Shown: one piece after another, positions 19,301 to 32,216 of the stretch
How positions within the stretch are numbered: the first letter of the stretch is position 1
Layout: every line of letters starts with the position of its first letter
NCBI RefSeq assembly: GCF_963576545.1
Contig: NC_083642.1
Location: forward strand, 3,834,688 to 3,898,687
Length of the DNA: 64,000 bases
Reading direction: 5' to 3'
Source: Limanda limanda
Lineage: Eukaryota; Chordata; Actinopteri; Pleuronectiformes; Pleuronectidae
Translations under genes and position numbers: made by a program
The notes under the pieces: model-generated
Told to the model about the DNA's origin: nothing
Seen by the model: the letters and a program-made list of their open reading frames with translations, nothing else
Database searches by the model: none

Positions 19301-21582
19301 CTCTTATAGAAAAATAGAGTCATGCTCTAGAGAACAGTCAAACACGATGGCTTGGAGCTGCGTTCACGTCACTGCTGAGGCTGAGAAACGACCCCGTCAG
19401 GAGCTGATGTGAAGCTGAAGAGACAATCCAACAAGCTTGGTTCATTTTTTACATCATTGTTTTTCCTGACAAGTGCTTAAGAGTGTTCCTACATCTGTAA
19501 GAAAACCAGCTCCACCCCTGAACTCTTCCTCTTCTTCATGTGGCACTTTTGAGTTTAGCTTTAGCTCCTTTTCAGAAATAATCTCCATCCACACTAATGA
19601 CCATTCATGTGCACTGGTCATGTGGTGTAAACAGGAAGTAGATTGTCTCCTCTGCAGTTGGTCACTTAGTGCTCAGCGATGGTAAAAAGAAGGAGCAGGA
19701 ATTTGACGAGGTGGAGGTGAAGAGTTCACCGCTGATAGTCAAGTCATGTGACTTATAACAACCAATCAGAATGCTGGCGTCTGCGTCATCATTTAAAAAT
19801 GTCAGGAAACTCAGATTCCAGCTTCACTCAGCTCCCGACAGTCCAGGCGCGTGTGTGTGTGTTTGCATATGTTCATGTCTTTTTATGTCTGTGAGATCAG
19901 AGTTTGGTTTAAAACCATAGTTGTGAGGACATTTTGTCCAGTTCACGTCTCAGACCCGGATTCTGAACTATGAAGCAGGATCTGAGGTTATCCTGGTTCA
20001 ACTCTTCCAAATCCAGCTGCGTAGCACAGGGCCCAGGTCACTGAGTGTATATATATTGTGTGTATGTGTGTGAGTCAGCAGCCTTGTCATCACACACAGA
20101 AGCATAGAAACATGTTAACAGCGTCATCACAAGGAGCTTCAGCAACAAGCGCAGCAACAGTCAGGTCAGGTTACCATGGCAACCACAGAGCTCAGCTAGC
20201 ATCACAAAAACAACAACAACATCAACAACAGTCTTTTCAGAGGAACCACACTCTGTCCACAGGTTCATCACTTTGGATTTTTTGGGGAATAAAAAGTGAA
20301 ACTTTTTTTCAGACCTGAACTCCTCGGATTTAAAAAGAGCGAGAACGACTGATTTCAAAACGTCACTGCAACAACATTCATCAATAAGAGCTGCTCCTAG
20401 AAAAATCTACTTTACGTCTGGAATGAAGAATACACATAAATCAATCAATAAACAAACACGTTGATCAATACTTCATAGCCAGAGGAATGTGACTGTCAGA
20501 CGTCATTTAACCTTTGACCCCAAACATTTATCTCCTGAAGAATCACAAGACGAAACTTCTTCAAAGTCTCTTTTACAAAATATACAATCTGAGACATTTA
20601 TAGAGAAATAACTTGGCTGAGTAAAAACTGATGAGTCCATCATCATCATCAGCTATGATTGGTCGGTTCAACGCAACGCTGATGAGTTCAGTCCAATAAC
20701 AGGCCATGCATAAGTGTGGAAAGGCGCGGCCTTAAAAAGCAGCCAATAAGAGCGAAGAAAAACCTTAACTGTCTGTAAAAGTCGTTTTTTGGAGGAAAGT
20801 TTATAAAAAGATGCTGACATAACTGACCTCATGTGAGGGTGTATAAATCAAACGCACCTTTTTAGTTGATTGAAACAGTCCAGTTATATTCAGGAGTGAA
20901 AACAAGAAAGACAAATAAATAACCACTTTTTCAAAGTAAAAGGTTCTGAGCAAGATTAAAGATGACTCTAATTTCAGCTCCGAGCGATTTCCAGATGTTT
21001 CCTTATAATCAGGTCGAATCCAGATGTGCAAAAATCAACTCAGATGATTAAAAAACATCTTTTCTGTTTGAAACAGATCCTCCATCAGTCCAACCCAAAA
21101 AAGAGCAGACGTTGGTTAAATGTTAAACAAATGTTTTTTTCTTTTCTCCATGTTTCCCATCGGTAACGGAATTTGTCCGAAGAAAAAACATTTGTGATTC
21201 TTCTCTGTTCATTGAAACAAATTAAAAACAATCTGTAAAGTTATTCCGTCAGTTGAAGCCCTCAGAAGAAGAAATATCCCTCCACCTCATCATCTGTCAG
21301 CCTCTCGTGGTGCGAGTGAAGAGAAGAACCCTCCAGGCGTCGGCTGAGGACGCTACAAGAAAAGACTGAACAATGAGCGATGCTCAGACGTCGTCCGGCT
21401 CAGTTCAGAGACTCCAACAATCAAACCTGCCGCTCTTACCAGTCACTGGACGAGCTTGCACCTGAGCGGAGTGCTGCAGAGGCAGACTAGATGCAGTTCT
21501 TCTCCGACCCTCCAGGGGGCCAGGGGCCTCGTCAGAAGAGTCAGGAGCCTGCTGAGGAGCTGTTTGATTCGGGCAGGGGGGC
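16400..21582. other. Intergenic and probable elk1 3' UTR/flank; no gene recognised
   Basis: The DNA is AT-rich. It holds a G homopolymer near 16655-16670, a family A copy at 16850-17010, and a degenerate TTAGTTACT tandem at about 17500-17710. It also holds a TG/TC run at 18095-18155 and a perfect X-box at 20170-20183. The elk1 3' UTR should extend from 21582 into this stretch, but its end cannot be placed. Confidence 0.5.
16850..17010 (+). repeat. Dispersed repeat family A, diverged copy
   Basis: Carries GCCCCCTGGTGGTTCGATGC, CCTCCTCCATGTTGGCAGAT and a downstream AAATCAAAGCACATGTAAAA block. Confidence 0.65.
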
Positions 21583-21837
21583 TCAGGACTTCTGGGGACC
21601 AGGGGACAGGACCACCGGTGTGGAGAGACCGTCCACACTCAGAGCTGGGATGTGGATCTGATTACTGCCGTTAGTGGGAAACTAAGCAAAGAGACACAGA
21701 GACAATATTTATTAATTCTGGATTATACAGACGAACAGGGACTGTTTCTTTATTCTGGAAAAACGAGACAAATCTGTTGTTTGTGATTTTCAATGAACAG
21801 ATGGATAAAACCTGAGCCAGAGACCTGCAGAGAGAGG

Positions 21838-21892
<55 letters not shown>

Positions 21893-24800
21893 TCTCTCTG
21901 TGAGGCCTGGAAGAGGTTCAGGTACACACAGTACACAGTGTGTTTGTATGTCTGTACTTCTATGATTATGAGGTGATTTCATGTGGTCAGGTTTGAGTCC
22001 CAATAATCGTGTGGTGAAGCTCATACCTGGTGACCCCCCCCCCTGTGCGGACGTCATGTGACTCCTGGCTGCTACCTTGCCGGCTCTGTGTATTACCTGG
22101 AAGGAGAGTTTGGCTGGAGAGCGAGGAGCGATGGGACTGAGCGTGCTCCAGAAGTGGATGGTGGAAGGAAGAGGACTGGGAGTCAACAGCACCGGCGTCT
22201 GGACAAAGAGACGCACAAGTTATCTGGGATGCACACACAGAAACATGCACACGCACACACACACATGCAGCTGAGCTTACCAGTGAGTGGGAGGTGATGA
22301 CGGTCGGGGTGAGCGTGTTGGTCGCTGATCCCGGAGCCAGTAAACTGTTCACAGCTGCATTCACCTGCACAGGAAACAAACAGGAAGTGATGTCATAAGA
22401 TGTGACACACCATCTAGTCAATTATCATTAAGGTTAAAGGTCAATGGCTTCGTCTGCTGAGCGCAGGCTGCACACCTTATCCAGAGAGAGGCCGGGGGGG
22501 AGGGAGGGGGAGGAGGGCAGCTCCAGCCCCCGTGGCTTCTTTGGTTTCGGAGGAGCTGCGTCCGAGGTGGAGGTCACTGGACGGGTCACAGCTGAGGTCA
22601 CAGCTGAGGTCACAGCTGAGGTCACAGGAGGGACGGAGGGATCTGACAGAGAGAGAAACTGGAGTTCATTATAACAGACACACACAGACACACACAGACA
22701 CACACAATCACACACACGTTACCTGTTATTGTGACCTTGACCTCCCCCTCCACTCCCCTCTGCCCTGCAGGCGGCTGACCTCCGACCCTGAGCTCCATGT
22801 AGGCCGGGGGAGGACTCTCCACGATGGTGAGGGGGGGCTCCGGGTCCTGAACCAGGGAGGAGGAAACAGAGAGGAGTCATGAGAACAAGTGATGACAGAG
22901 GAAGATGAGGATGAGTAGGAGGAGTCATGAGAACAAGAGATGACAGAGGAAGAGGAGGAGGAGTAGTCATGAGAACAAGTGATGACAGAGGAAGATGAGG
23001 AGGAGTAGGAAGAGTCATTAGAACAAGTGATGACAGAGGAAGATGAGGATGAGTAGGAGGAGTCATGAGAACAAGAGATGACAGAGGAAGAGGAGGAGGA
23101 GTAGTCATGAGAACAAGTGATGACAGAGGAAGATGAGGAGGAGTAGGAGGAGTCATGAGAACAAGTGATGACAGAGGAAGATGAGGAGGAGTAGGAGGAG
23201 TCATGAGAACAAGTGATGACAGAGGAAGATGAGGAGGAGTAGGAGGAGGAGTCATGAGAACAAGGGATGACACAGGAAGAAGAGGAGGAGTAGGAGGAGT
23301 CATGAGAACAAGTGATGACAGAGGAAGATGAGGAGGAGTAGGCGGAGTCATGAGAACAAGTGATGACAGAGGAAGAGTAGGAGGAGTCATGAGAACAAGT
23401 GATGACACAGGAAGATGAGGAGAAGAAGGAGGAGTCATGAGAACAAGTGATGACAGAGGAAGAGTAGGAGGAGTCATGAGAACAAGTGATGACACAGGAA
23501 GATGAGGAGAAGAAGGAGGAGTCATGAGAACAAGTGATGACAGAGGAAGAGGAGGAGGAGTTGTGTCATCTGACAAAATAACAACCTGTAAATGAGAAAA
23601 GTGTCTCACCTCCTCCCTCTGCTTCTCCTCTAGAGAAACTATCTCCAGCAGCACCTCCTCTGATGGCAGGTTCTCCTCCTTGATGATGATGGGAGGAGGA
23701 GGAGGACGGGTGGGGGGGGGAGGCGCAAGGGAAGGAAGAGCTGGAGTCATGGCCACCTGGTGCTGTTGCTGGGGGGGAGGCGGGTTGATTATGACGAAGA
23801 CGGGCGGGGCGTGAGGAGCAGTGTGAGGTGGGAAGCTGTGGGCGTGGCTGACCACGTCGTCCTGCTGCGCCCCCTGGAGGCCGTGGAGGGGGATGAGAGG
23901 GGTGAGGGAGGACGGGTCCCCGACACTGGTGAGATAAATCTGCGGAGGTTCGCTCAGAGCAGGAGCAGAGGGATTCTGGGAAAGGAGAAATAGAAAAATG
24001 TTACCAAGTCTGACCTGAAGGTGGCACCAGAGGAGAGCTAATTTAAAAAACTAAAGGGTCGGTCCTCTGGAGAGCAGGACTAAAAACCGGACCAATCAGG
24101 AGACAGGGCTGAGACCCACCTGTGATTGGCTGGTGGCGCTGGCTGGTATCTGAGGACTGAGCGCCGGAGTCGGACAAGGAGACGGATGAGTGACGATCAC
24201 CTGAAGAGACGAGTCACCGACGGACAGAGGTTTGGACTCTGACATCACACAGACCTGAGGAGGACGAGGAGCAAAGAGGAAGAAGTTAGAGTCTTAACCT
24301 TCTTTAATCTGACAAATGTGACGAACCAGGAACTGATCTGAGACCAGCTGTGATGTTACTAATTACCTTTATAGCTAAATATCAGATTATCACTTTGTAA
24401 TTATCCCTCAAAATCAAAAAGTCTGTAACTTCCTGTAATTGTTTCTTTGTTTCCTGGATTTTCTAAAGCAACCTGAAGTATGACGCATCAAAGAGCATCT
24501 CTGATTTGTTATTACTTTTCTGACATCATTGATCATGTGACCACGTCTCACCTCTCGGGGCGTGCGCTCCACCTTGGGCGCCGCGTCTTGTTGCAGCAGC
24601 AGCTCTGTTTTGATTGGCCGTGGGTTGGGCGAGGCCTGCAGTGATTGGATGGTGAAGGTGGAGTAGAGGCCGGACTTCATGTAGTCGTTTCTGGAGCTCT
24701 TCAGGGGGGGGCCGGGTGACGAGTGCTGCAGATCAATACAGAAATCAATCCATCGTTACGATCATTAATATTATGACGTCTTCATTCTGCAGAAACACAC

Positions 24801-25325
24801 AAAACAACAAACACAGGAAGTCAAAGTGCACCTCCAAGCCCTTTGACGGACAGGTTGAGGCCACGCCCCCGAGGCCTTTTGATTGGCTGGTTGGGTCGGC
24901 GGTCTCCCTCCTCTGGCTGTCCTCTCCGTTAGGAACCCCCTCAGGCAGGGAGGGGTCCAGCTGACTGACAAACTTGTAGACAAACTTCTGACCACTGACT
25001 TTCTTGATGATGTTCTGAAAGACGACAACAACAAAAACACAAACAAGGAAAAACATGTGAATAAATTAACTACTGAGCCAATCACTGATGTGGGATTCAT
25101 TGTCCGTAGTACTAGTACCTTGTCGTAGTAGTATCTCAGCGCTCGGCTCAGTTTGTCGTAGTTCATGTTGTGCTTGTTCTTGCGGAGACCCCACAGCCGG
25201 GCGACCTCCTCAGCGTCCAGCAGCTTGAACTCTCCGTCCTCACCCGTCCACGAGATCAGGTGACTCTGCCGCTGGTCCTCCAGCAGGTGCAGCAGGAACT
25301 GCCACAGCGTGATGGACGGGTCCAT
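21583..25325 (-). CDS. elk1: ETS-domain ternary complex factor Elk-1
   Basis: Exons: 25325-25119, 25014-24832, 24725-24552, 24254-24120, 23975-23610, 22846-22723, 22642-22476, 22364-22281, 22198-22097, 21681-21583; 546 codons plus stop. Elk-1 binds CCGGAAGT sites with SRF and activates genes after MAP-kinase signalling. The ETS domain (residues about 5-86) starts [12 protein letters not shown] and contains [17 protein letters not shown]. The SRF-binding B-box is at 146-160 ([15 protein letters not shown]). Two sumoylation-type motifs are IKTE (168-171) and IKEE (331-334). The MAPK docking D-box is at 429-440 ([12 protein letters not shown]). The activation core [13 protein letters not shown] has Ser501 and Ser507, matching human Ser383 and Ser389, followed by the FQFP docking motif. 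MDPS at the start and RSPAKLSFQ favour ELK1 over ELK4. The exon before the ATG has an acceptor at 25328, so a 5' non-coding exon lies upstream. Human ELK1 is 428 residues; the extra length is mostly a Pro-rich middle. Confidence 0.96.
21840..21892 (+). repeat. (TG)n microsatellite in elk1 last intron
   Basis: A pure TG array followed by a short TC run, between the last two elk1 exons. Confidence 0.9.
22865..23565 (-). repeat. ~48-bp minisatellite filling elk1 intron 5
   Basis: About 14-15 tandem units built on GAGTCATGAGAACAAGTGAT plus a GA-rich segment fill most of the intron between the exons ending 23610 and starting 22846. Unit lengths are near multiples of three, so the frame stays open on the minus strand. 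Confidence 0.9.
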
Positions 25326-26052
25326 GGCTGAGAGAGGGGGGGGGGAAATCGTCAATAACATATCAGTACCAAATTACATGTTAATATATCGGTTCCTCGT
25401 GACCTTTGATCCCGGAAATCGAATCAACGTTTGAACCAAATTTGAAGAAATTCGCAGTTGGTGTTTCTGAGATGTTGTGTTCAGAATTCAACCTTAACAC
25501 ATTATGCCTCTGGCCACTAGGTGTCGCTGGAGCTAACAGTGTGATCACACAACAATCTGTTCAAACTGTTCGAGCGTGGAGGATGGACACCTGAGATCAA
25601 ATATTTACACATCATCGTCTCCATGGTAACGACCTGGGACGAGAATGTTGAGATTCATCGAGTTACGGTGACGTCAAGTGTCTCAGTCATGGATTTAAAA
25701 CTGAACTCTTTGTCAAGAAAAACGTTAACACAAGTGTTTAAGTCTTCAATCATTGACAGACAGATCAGTCTGGTGGGGGGTGGGGGGGGCTGGTCTGTGG
25801 TCGAGCAGTTTAAATGGACCCGGGCGAAGGGAGACAGTGTGACAGGTGGACAGACAGGAAGTGCATTGAAGTGACTGAGCTCTCCACTCGTGAACCAGCG
25901 TCTGTCTGACTTCACACTGACATGCAGATCAGCCTCAGCACCATTGGCCGACCTCTTACATAACTAACCTATCAAACACCTTGGAAACCATCGCCATGGT
26001 GAGACCTTTCATCAAATGTAACCAAGGGAGAAGGACAGCGGGCGAGGAACAA

Positions 26053-26060
<8 letters not shown>

Positions 26061-26094
<34 letters not shown>

Positions 26095-26165
26095 CAGTTT
26101 GTCCTGCAGGGAGTCGACTCTGCTGCTCAAAGGCACTTCAACACACATACATATACATACATTAC

Positions 26166-26202
<37 letters not shown>
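26061..26202 (+). repeat. (AG)n and (AT)n microsatellites upstream of elk1 coding exon 1
   Basis: (GA)n at 26058-26095 and a pure (TA)n run at about 26170-26201, inside the probable elk1 5' UTR intron. Confidence 0.85.
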
Positions 26203-26208
<6 letters not shown>

Positions 26209-26584
26209 AACTACCACAGACTGTGCGTAAAGATGGACAACATGCCAGTGTGTGAACTCACTCATTCACTAAACACTACTTCACTATATAGTGGCTTTTA
26301 TATAAGAGAAGTATATAGTGAGCTCATCTGCTAAAGTAAAAATCCCTTTCGGACATTACCCGTCCATTTCCTCTGTGCTGGGAATTACGTCATTGTCGCA
26401 GGATTATAACGAAAAACAATAACTACGTTGGTCGTTGGAAAATCTGACATTTTAAATGTTAAATTCTTCTGATACTAGCGCAATGCATGATGGTATATTT
26501 TACTTGGTTAGTGACCATTGGCTGTTCACTTCTTTTCACGATGCATTGTGGCAACCATATATTGATTAGTGAATGATTACTGAG

Positions 26585-26690
26585 ACAGTCATAAACCCCA
26601 CCTCCTCCATGTTAGCAGATGGGACAGGGAACAAACAAAGCTTAACAAATGTTTCTCAAAGATGGTTACTGTCATTTCAGGGAGTTGTTA
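26585..26690 (+). repeat. Dispersed repeat family A, internal fragment
   Basis: Starts at the CAGTCATAAACCCCACCTCC block and runs through CCATGTTAGCAGATGGGACA to the GTTACTGTCATTTCAGG block. The family head alone (CTGTGCGTAAAGATGGACAA) also sits at 26220. Confidence 0.65.
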
Positions 26691-27099
26691 TGATAACTGA
26701 TATATCAAATACACCAAACTCAACAGAAACAGCTCAACCTTTCACCCACTTCCTCTCATGTGGACGAGCCTGCAGGTCTGAACCTGGACCAGCTCCACAT
26801 CCGGATCACACGCACACATGGAGGCAACTGAGGCCTCAGCTGCCACACACCTGCTGTTCCTGTAACACACACACACAGACACACACACACTCACACACAC
26901 TAGCATGTAAACACAGTGTGAAGAGGTTCCATCTCTTACCGTTTATCAGCGGGTTTGACTCCATCTTCAGCAGGATGTTGTTGTTCCTCTGTCTGCAGCC
27001 TCAGACCTCCTCCATGCTGCTGCTGCTGTTGTTGTTGTGTTTATTGTGGTGTGTGTGTTGACTGTGGTGTGTGTGTGTGTGTGTGTTCGCAGCAGGGCT

Positions 27100-27810
27100 G
27101 TCAGAGTCTGTGTGATCGGGATGAACCGTGCAGCAGCTTCTCCCCGGACCTGCGGTGGTGGTGTACCCGCTCCCCGGAGCCGCTGCCCGGCTGCTCCATG
27201 CTAACACCCCGCCTCGCTCCACCGGTCGGTCGGTCGCCTCCGCCGCAGGAACCTGACGTGACGCTTCCGACCCGGTTAACGGCAGCTCGAGGTGTCAGTG
27301 ACCGGGAGTGACGTGTTTGTTCCTGCGCCTCATCTCCCCGCTGAGCCTCGGTCCGTCCACGGCGCGGATGGGAGCTAACTAGCTCAGATGCTAACACCTC
27401 CGGACGGCGTTAATAAAGCGCTAAACGTGAGAAATCCTGATATTCCAGCTGCTGTGCGGATCGGTGCTTCCGGAACCAACGTATGACGTGATTTTAACAA
27501 AGTTTCTCCAAGTTGAGGCTTCGTAAGGGCTAAAGTTGTTAGCCTAGCATGCTAACCAGCTAGCCTAGCGTGGTGCTCGGACGCTGCCCCCTCCTCTCCT
27601 CTCCCGCTGCTGGCGCCTCGGACCCGGGCAGCGCCGCCGCGAAGCAGAGCCTCAGACCTCCGGCCCGGGGGGAGAACAAGTGTGTGGTGGAAGAGCGAGA
27701 AGAAGCAAACTTCATCACTCAGGTGTTTCCTGTCTCTTCCTGTTTGGACTGACGCCCCCTCACTGCGTCAGGTTACCCGCCACCAACCGTGTCTTACTTC
27801 CGGGAAGGAT
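27100..27810 (-). promoter_or_regulatory. GC/CpG-rich promoter region of elk1
   Basis: A CpG-rich block upstream of the elk1 coding exons and downstream of uxt. It includes ETS-type cores, CTTCCGG at 27467-27473 and ACTTCCGG at 27796-27803. A non-coding first exon of elk1 probably lies here; its borders are not visible. Long frames across it show no family resemblance. Confidence 0.5.
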
Positions 27811-28659
27811 TTTCAACATAAGGCTGTTGCGCTTGAAGTTTCCGCATTTTTACAGTATAGGAAAGTAACTCAGTAAAGTAACTAAAGTACTTAAATACAG
27901 TTAAAGTAATAGAACTTGATTATTTTCTCTTTCGTTCTTAAACTGATTCTATTGACTTTTTTGTTTTATGAACTCCTTTTTCATTTGAACTATTTGTTGA
28001 TGGAACAATAAGTTGTGTCAATATTTGTCACCATGAAATAAAACCTGATCTTCATCTTTTGATGTTCAAAGTAAAAGTCTTCAGCATTCAACAGAAATCT
28101 TTATTAGCATGTGACTGATTAATGTTGATGCATTAATGCCGCAGCTGATTCACGGTTTCATTTAGTGCAGCTAATGATTATCTTCATTAAGCCGATTGTT
28201 CTCATGCTTCATCTGATCGGTTGGTTTTTAAATCCTAAGAGAACAGTGACTTCCTGTGAGTTGACGCTGTGTCTATTTCAAGAATCACCATCGCTCAGTG
28301 TCCTTACGCCACTGCTTCTATTCATCAACCAGTTTCCACGGCAACAGGCTCTGTGTTGTTGACTGAACATCTCTGATGGTTCAGGTTTTAATCAGTGTGA
28401 CTTTATTGCTCCTGAATTCAACAGTCAGTATCTTATTTTTCTACAAATCACATCTGCAGAACAACTGTTCACGCAAACATTTACAAAAGCATGTGGACGT
28501 CAGCAGCCTCCGCTCAGGTGGTTTCAGTCCAGAGGCTTCACTCGTGTCCGAGTCCTGCAGAGTCCACGTCTGTCACAGATTCACCAGCGTTACGATATCC
28601 TCCGATGACGATTTGATCCCACCTCCCCTCATTCATATCTGAACAAACTGCTGATGTGA

Positions 28660-28665
28660 TTTATT
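28660..28665 (-). terminator. Polyadenylation signal of uxt
   Basis: AATAAA on the minus strand, about 105 bp downstream of the uxt stop codon. Confidence 0.65.
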
Positions 28666-28770
28666 GAACGTCCATGTTGAATCCTTGAGCTGAGCAGAGA
28701 TCAGGTCGAGTCTTTACAAGTCCGTCCTGATCGGTCCATCCTCCGAACATACAGCAGTTTATCCACAAGT

Positions 28771-31114
28771 CTAGAAAACTTCTCTTCTTCTACTCTCTGG
28801 CAGGTCAGTCAGTCCCTGCAGCTCCCGCAGACCCTGAGGACGAAGAAGAAGAAGCAATCAGATTCCTCACATAAAACAAGACACAGTCTAATGTCTGCTT
28901 CAAATTTGATGATTCTTCAATGACTGATCATTATTATGATCAATACTGAGCAAATATTTAGCAGGGATGCTCAGAGTTTCTAAATGTGGTCTCAGCATTA
29001 ACAGAGCAAGGCACCGGCTGCAGAGCTGGAGGTGAACTCACAGATATCCTCAATAAAATCTGTCACCATGAAAATATAATTTACGATATTAGAAACGTCA
29101 ATTAATAATTGTATTAATGTTTGTTGTAGTTCAGACTAAAATGTCAGTTAATTAAAATTATGGTTTATCAATAAAGTAATTAACTGGTAGATGCAGGTCT
29201 GAGTCATGATCGATAATCGATAATCATAAAAAAGTTCTATCAGGAAACTGATCAGAGATGAGTTGTCACAGTGACTGTACCTCTAGCACCATGCGGATGT
29301 TGGCTTTTATTTTGGCGGAGTCTTTGGTGAGCTGCTCCGTGAAACTGAAACACATAATTTTAGCATGTTTAGCATCTAACACCCACAACAATCGACATAG
29401 CTAGCATTGAGCTAACACAAATATTCTGTGACATGATCTGTTTTCATCTTTAATTTCTTTACATTTGTTTAAACTCAGTTTGACAGTAATAAAATGAAAA
29501 GATCTGCAGAAATAAAACACATTTGGGTGTTTGAGGTGATTTCATCTGAGAGATGAGGAACTGACGCTGTGAGCTGATTCGTTTTCTTCTCGATGAATCG
29601 CAGCGCCTCGTCGTGAGTCATCTCCACAAAGAACCCGTAACCAATCGCCACAAAGATTCTGGACGAGTCCTCCCTGTCAGAGACACATTAAAGATGTTTT
29701 GTTTTTCTGAAAGTGAAAGACATCATTTGTTTGATTCCTCATATTTGCGTGTATCGTTGATAGTGATTTGCAGCAGCCGATAGCCCTGAAGGTATATGAC
29801 GCCCCCTTGTGGTAGAGTCGACAGTAACGACGTCCACCTGCTCTCTGTGGTAGAGAACTTCTCGCCACCATCTTCACTGCGGCTGCAAAATTTAACTGAT
29901 GAATGGACATTAACGATCTTAGCTCACAAACTTTATGCAGAAGGCGCAGCTGCAGTGTGGGAGGCGGATCAACAAAGCTAACGACACAACAAAGAGGGCG
30001 GGACTAGCTTCAGACACAAACAGGAAGTTGTCTGTAAATTAGACATCTTCCCCGTCTCCATCTTCTGCAGGTCCCGCCCCCTGAACTGAAACACAGGAAT
30101 TGATCTGTGTGTTGTCTTGGTGATATCACAGTGATCGGTTTTGTTGAGATCGATCAGCTGTTGATCAGTGATTGAAGAGGAACTCACACTTCAGCCTGGA
30201 CGTAGAAGTTACAGCCGAGATCCACGTCTGTCTTCAGCCGCTGAGATCCTGCCTCCTGTAAGGACACACACGGTGACATCACCGGTCAAACCACTGTGAC
30301 TCAGCAGCATGTGAACACGCCTCTGACATGATGTGACGCTCACATATAACATGTTAACAACTTTCAGTCTAAACATTGGAGCAGAAATAGTCAGTGGATT
30401 CTTCAATTAATTAAATTATCAGCAAAACATCAATTCGTTAATTGATGATGATCTTCAGAAATCTGCTCGTTCTGATTCGTCCAGTCTGAACATTCATATA
30501 TAACAATAATCAATATAAACAGAATTCCACATTGACTTTTGTTTATTCCTGATTTTTTTCTTCTGCTTTAAAATGGTAAGATTATTCTTACTGACTTTAT
30601 CTGAAGAGACGTTTCTTCTTCTTGATAACAAGTACGAATCTGTTGAGAGTGTGTGTGTGAGTGTGTGTCTGTGTGTGTGTACCTGCAGAGTGTGTACTGT
30701 GTTCTTCAGCTGCAGATATTGACTGATCTTCTCATAAACCTCGTCTCTCTGCTCCACAACCTTCCTGCACAACAAATATTACACGTCATTACATTACTTA
30801 TGCATTATTGTTATTATACAGATACATAAACACATATCTGAGTATCAGTGTTTGTTGCTGACAAAGCTTGTAATTGACAGAATAAACAATGGATACAAAT
30901 ATGAATTAAATGTTTTGATATTACATTACAATAAGTTTGTTATATATGTACAGTAATAGATTAATGAATGAGTGTTATCAATATATTCTTATTATTTTAC
31001 TTACTGTAAATCTCTCTTCAGAATATCGTTAATGAAGTTTTCATACTGAAGCACCTTCTGCTCCACGTTAGCTTCAGCATTAGCATCAGCATTAGCATCG
31101 GCGGTCAGAGACAT
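28771..31114 (-). CDS. uxt: Prefoldin-like chaperone UXT
   Basis: Exons: 31114-31005, 30764-30683, 30255-30188, 29673-29566, 29344-29281, 28833-28771; 164 codons plus stop (human 157). UXT is an alpha-prefoldin-type protein that works in the URI/R2TP prefoldin-like complex and as a transcription cofactor. Family signatures run in order: KVLQYENFINDILKRDL, KVVEQRDEVYEKISQYLQLK, DVDLGCNFYVQAEV, SSRIFVAIGYGFFVEMT, the second coiled coil LTKDSAKIKANIRMVLE, and GLRELQGL. The two helices flank a beta-hairpin, as in prefoldin. The exon 1 to 2 junction splits a Gln codon at a GTAAGT donor; the exon 4 donor GTCAGT is less usual but restores phase. The N-terminus has an ADANADANAEAN repeat not known from mammals. 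The gene is head to head with cdk20. Confidence 0.96.
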
Positions 31115-31389
31115 CGTCACCGCTTCCTCATGAAACCCTAACCCGGTGCTGAAGACGTGTCCGGCGGCTGTGAACCTGTGAACCTCCGGCTGATGTCCCC
31201 GGTTCCGGTTCTGACTCGGTACCGACCCACGCGCTCCCGTTAACGAACCGAAAACAGATGTAAACACTCTGTACTGCACCGGAAGTGCTTCATGTGACAG
31301 TAGGAAGTACTTCTGGATTTCAAAGTAAAAGCAGTCAGCACCTGTTGGAGACACAGAGCTAGAGTATATAGAACAGACGCTTCGAATGA

Positions 31390-32216
31390 AACTGTTTTTC
31401 TACAGGTGAGTCTGTTCTATAAGTGACTGTTCTACATGTGTCTGTTCTATAAGTGACTGTTCTACACGAGTCTGTTCTAAAGGTGACGGTTCTACATAAG
31501 TATGTTCTATAAGTGAGTCTGTTCTATAGGTGACTGTTCTACACGAGTCTGTTCTATAAGTGACTGTACTACATGAGGCTATTCTATAAATGACAGTTCT
31601 ACATAATTATGTTCTGAAGGTGATAGTTCTAGAATCTAGATGATTCTGTTCTATAGGTGACAGTTCTACATTAGTGTGTTCTATAGGAGACTGTTCTACA
31701 TGAGCCTGTTCTATAGGTGACAGTTCTACATTATTATGTTCTATAGGTGACAGTTCTACATGAACCTGTTCTATCGGTGGTTGTTCTACATGAGTCTGTT
31801 CTATAAGTGACAGTTCTACATGAGTCTGTTCTATTGGTGACTGTTCTACATGAGTCTGTTCTATAGGTGACAGTTCTACATGAGTCTGTTCTATAGGTGG
31901 CTGTTCTACACGAGTCTGTTCTATAAGTGACAGTATGTGAGTCTGTTCTATAAGTGACTGTTCTACATGAGTCTGTTCTATAGGTAACTGTTCTACATGA
32001 GTCTGTTCTATAGGTGACAGTTCTACATGATTCTGTTCTATAGGTGACAGTTCTACATGATTCTGTTCTATAGGTGACAGTTCTACATGATTCTGTTCTA
32101 TAGATGACAGTTCTACATGATTCTGTTCTATAGGTGACAGTTCTACATGAATCTGTTCTATAAGTGACTGTTCTACATGATTCTGTTCTATAAGTGACAG
32201 TATGTGAGTCTGTTCT
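31390..32216 (+). repeat. ~30-bp minisatellite between uxt and cdk20
   Basis: About 27 units of TGTTCTATAGGTGACAG plus TTCTACATGA(G/T). The 30-bp period keeps a minus-strand frame open with a 10-residue repeat (IEQTHVELSP). No start context, domain or splice evidence supports a protein. Confidence 0.92.

Noticed and set aside
22719..23855. 378-residue frame covering elk1 exons 5 and 6 as one exon
   Set aside because: Donor and acceptor sites at 23610 and 22846 restore the conserved frame; the middle is minisatellite.
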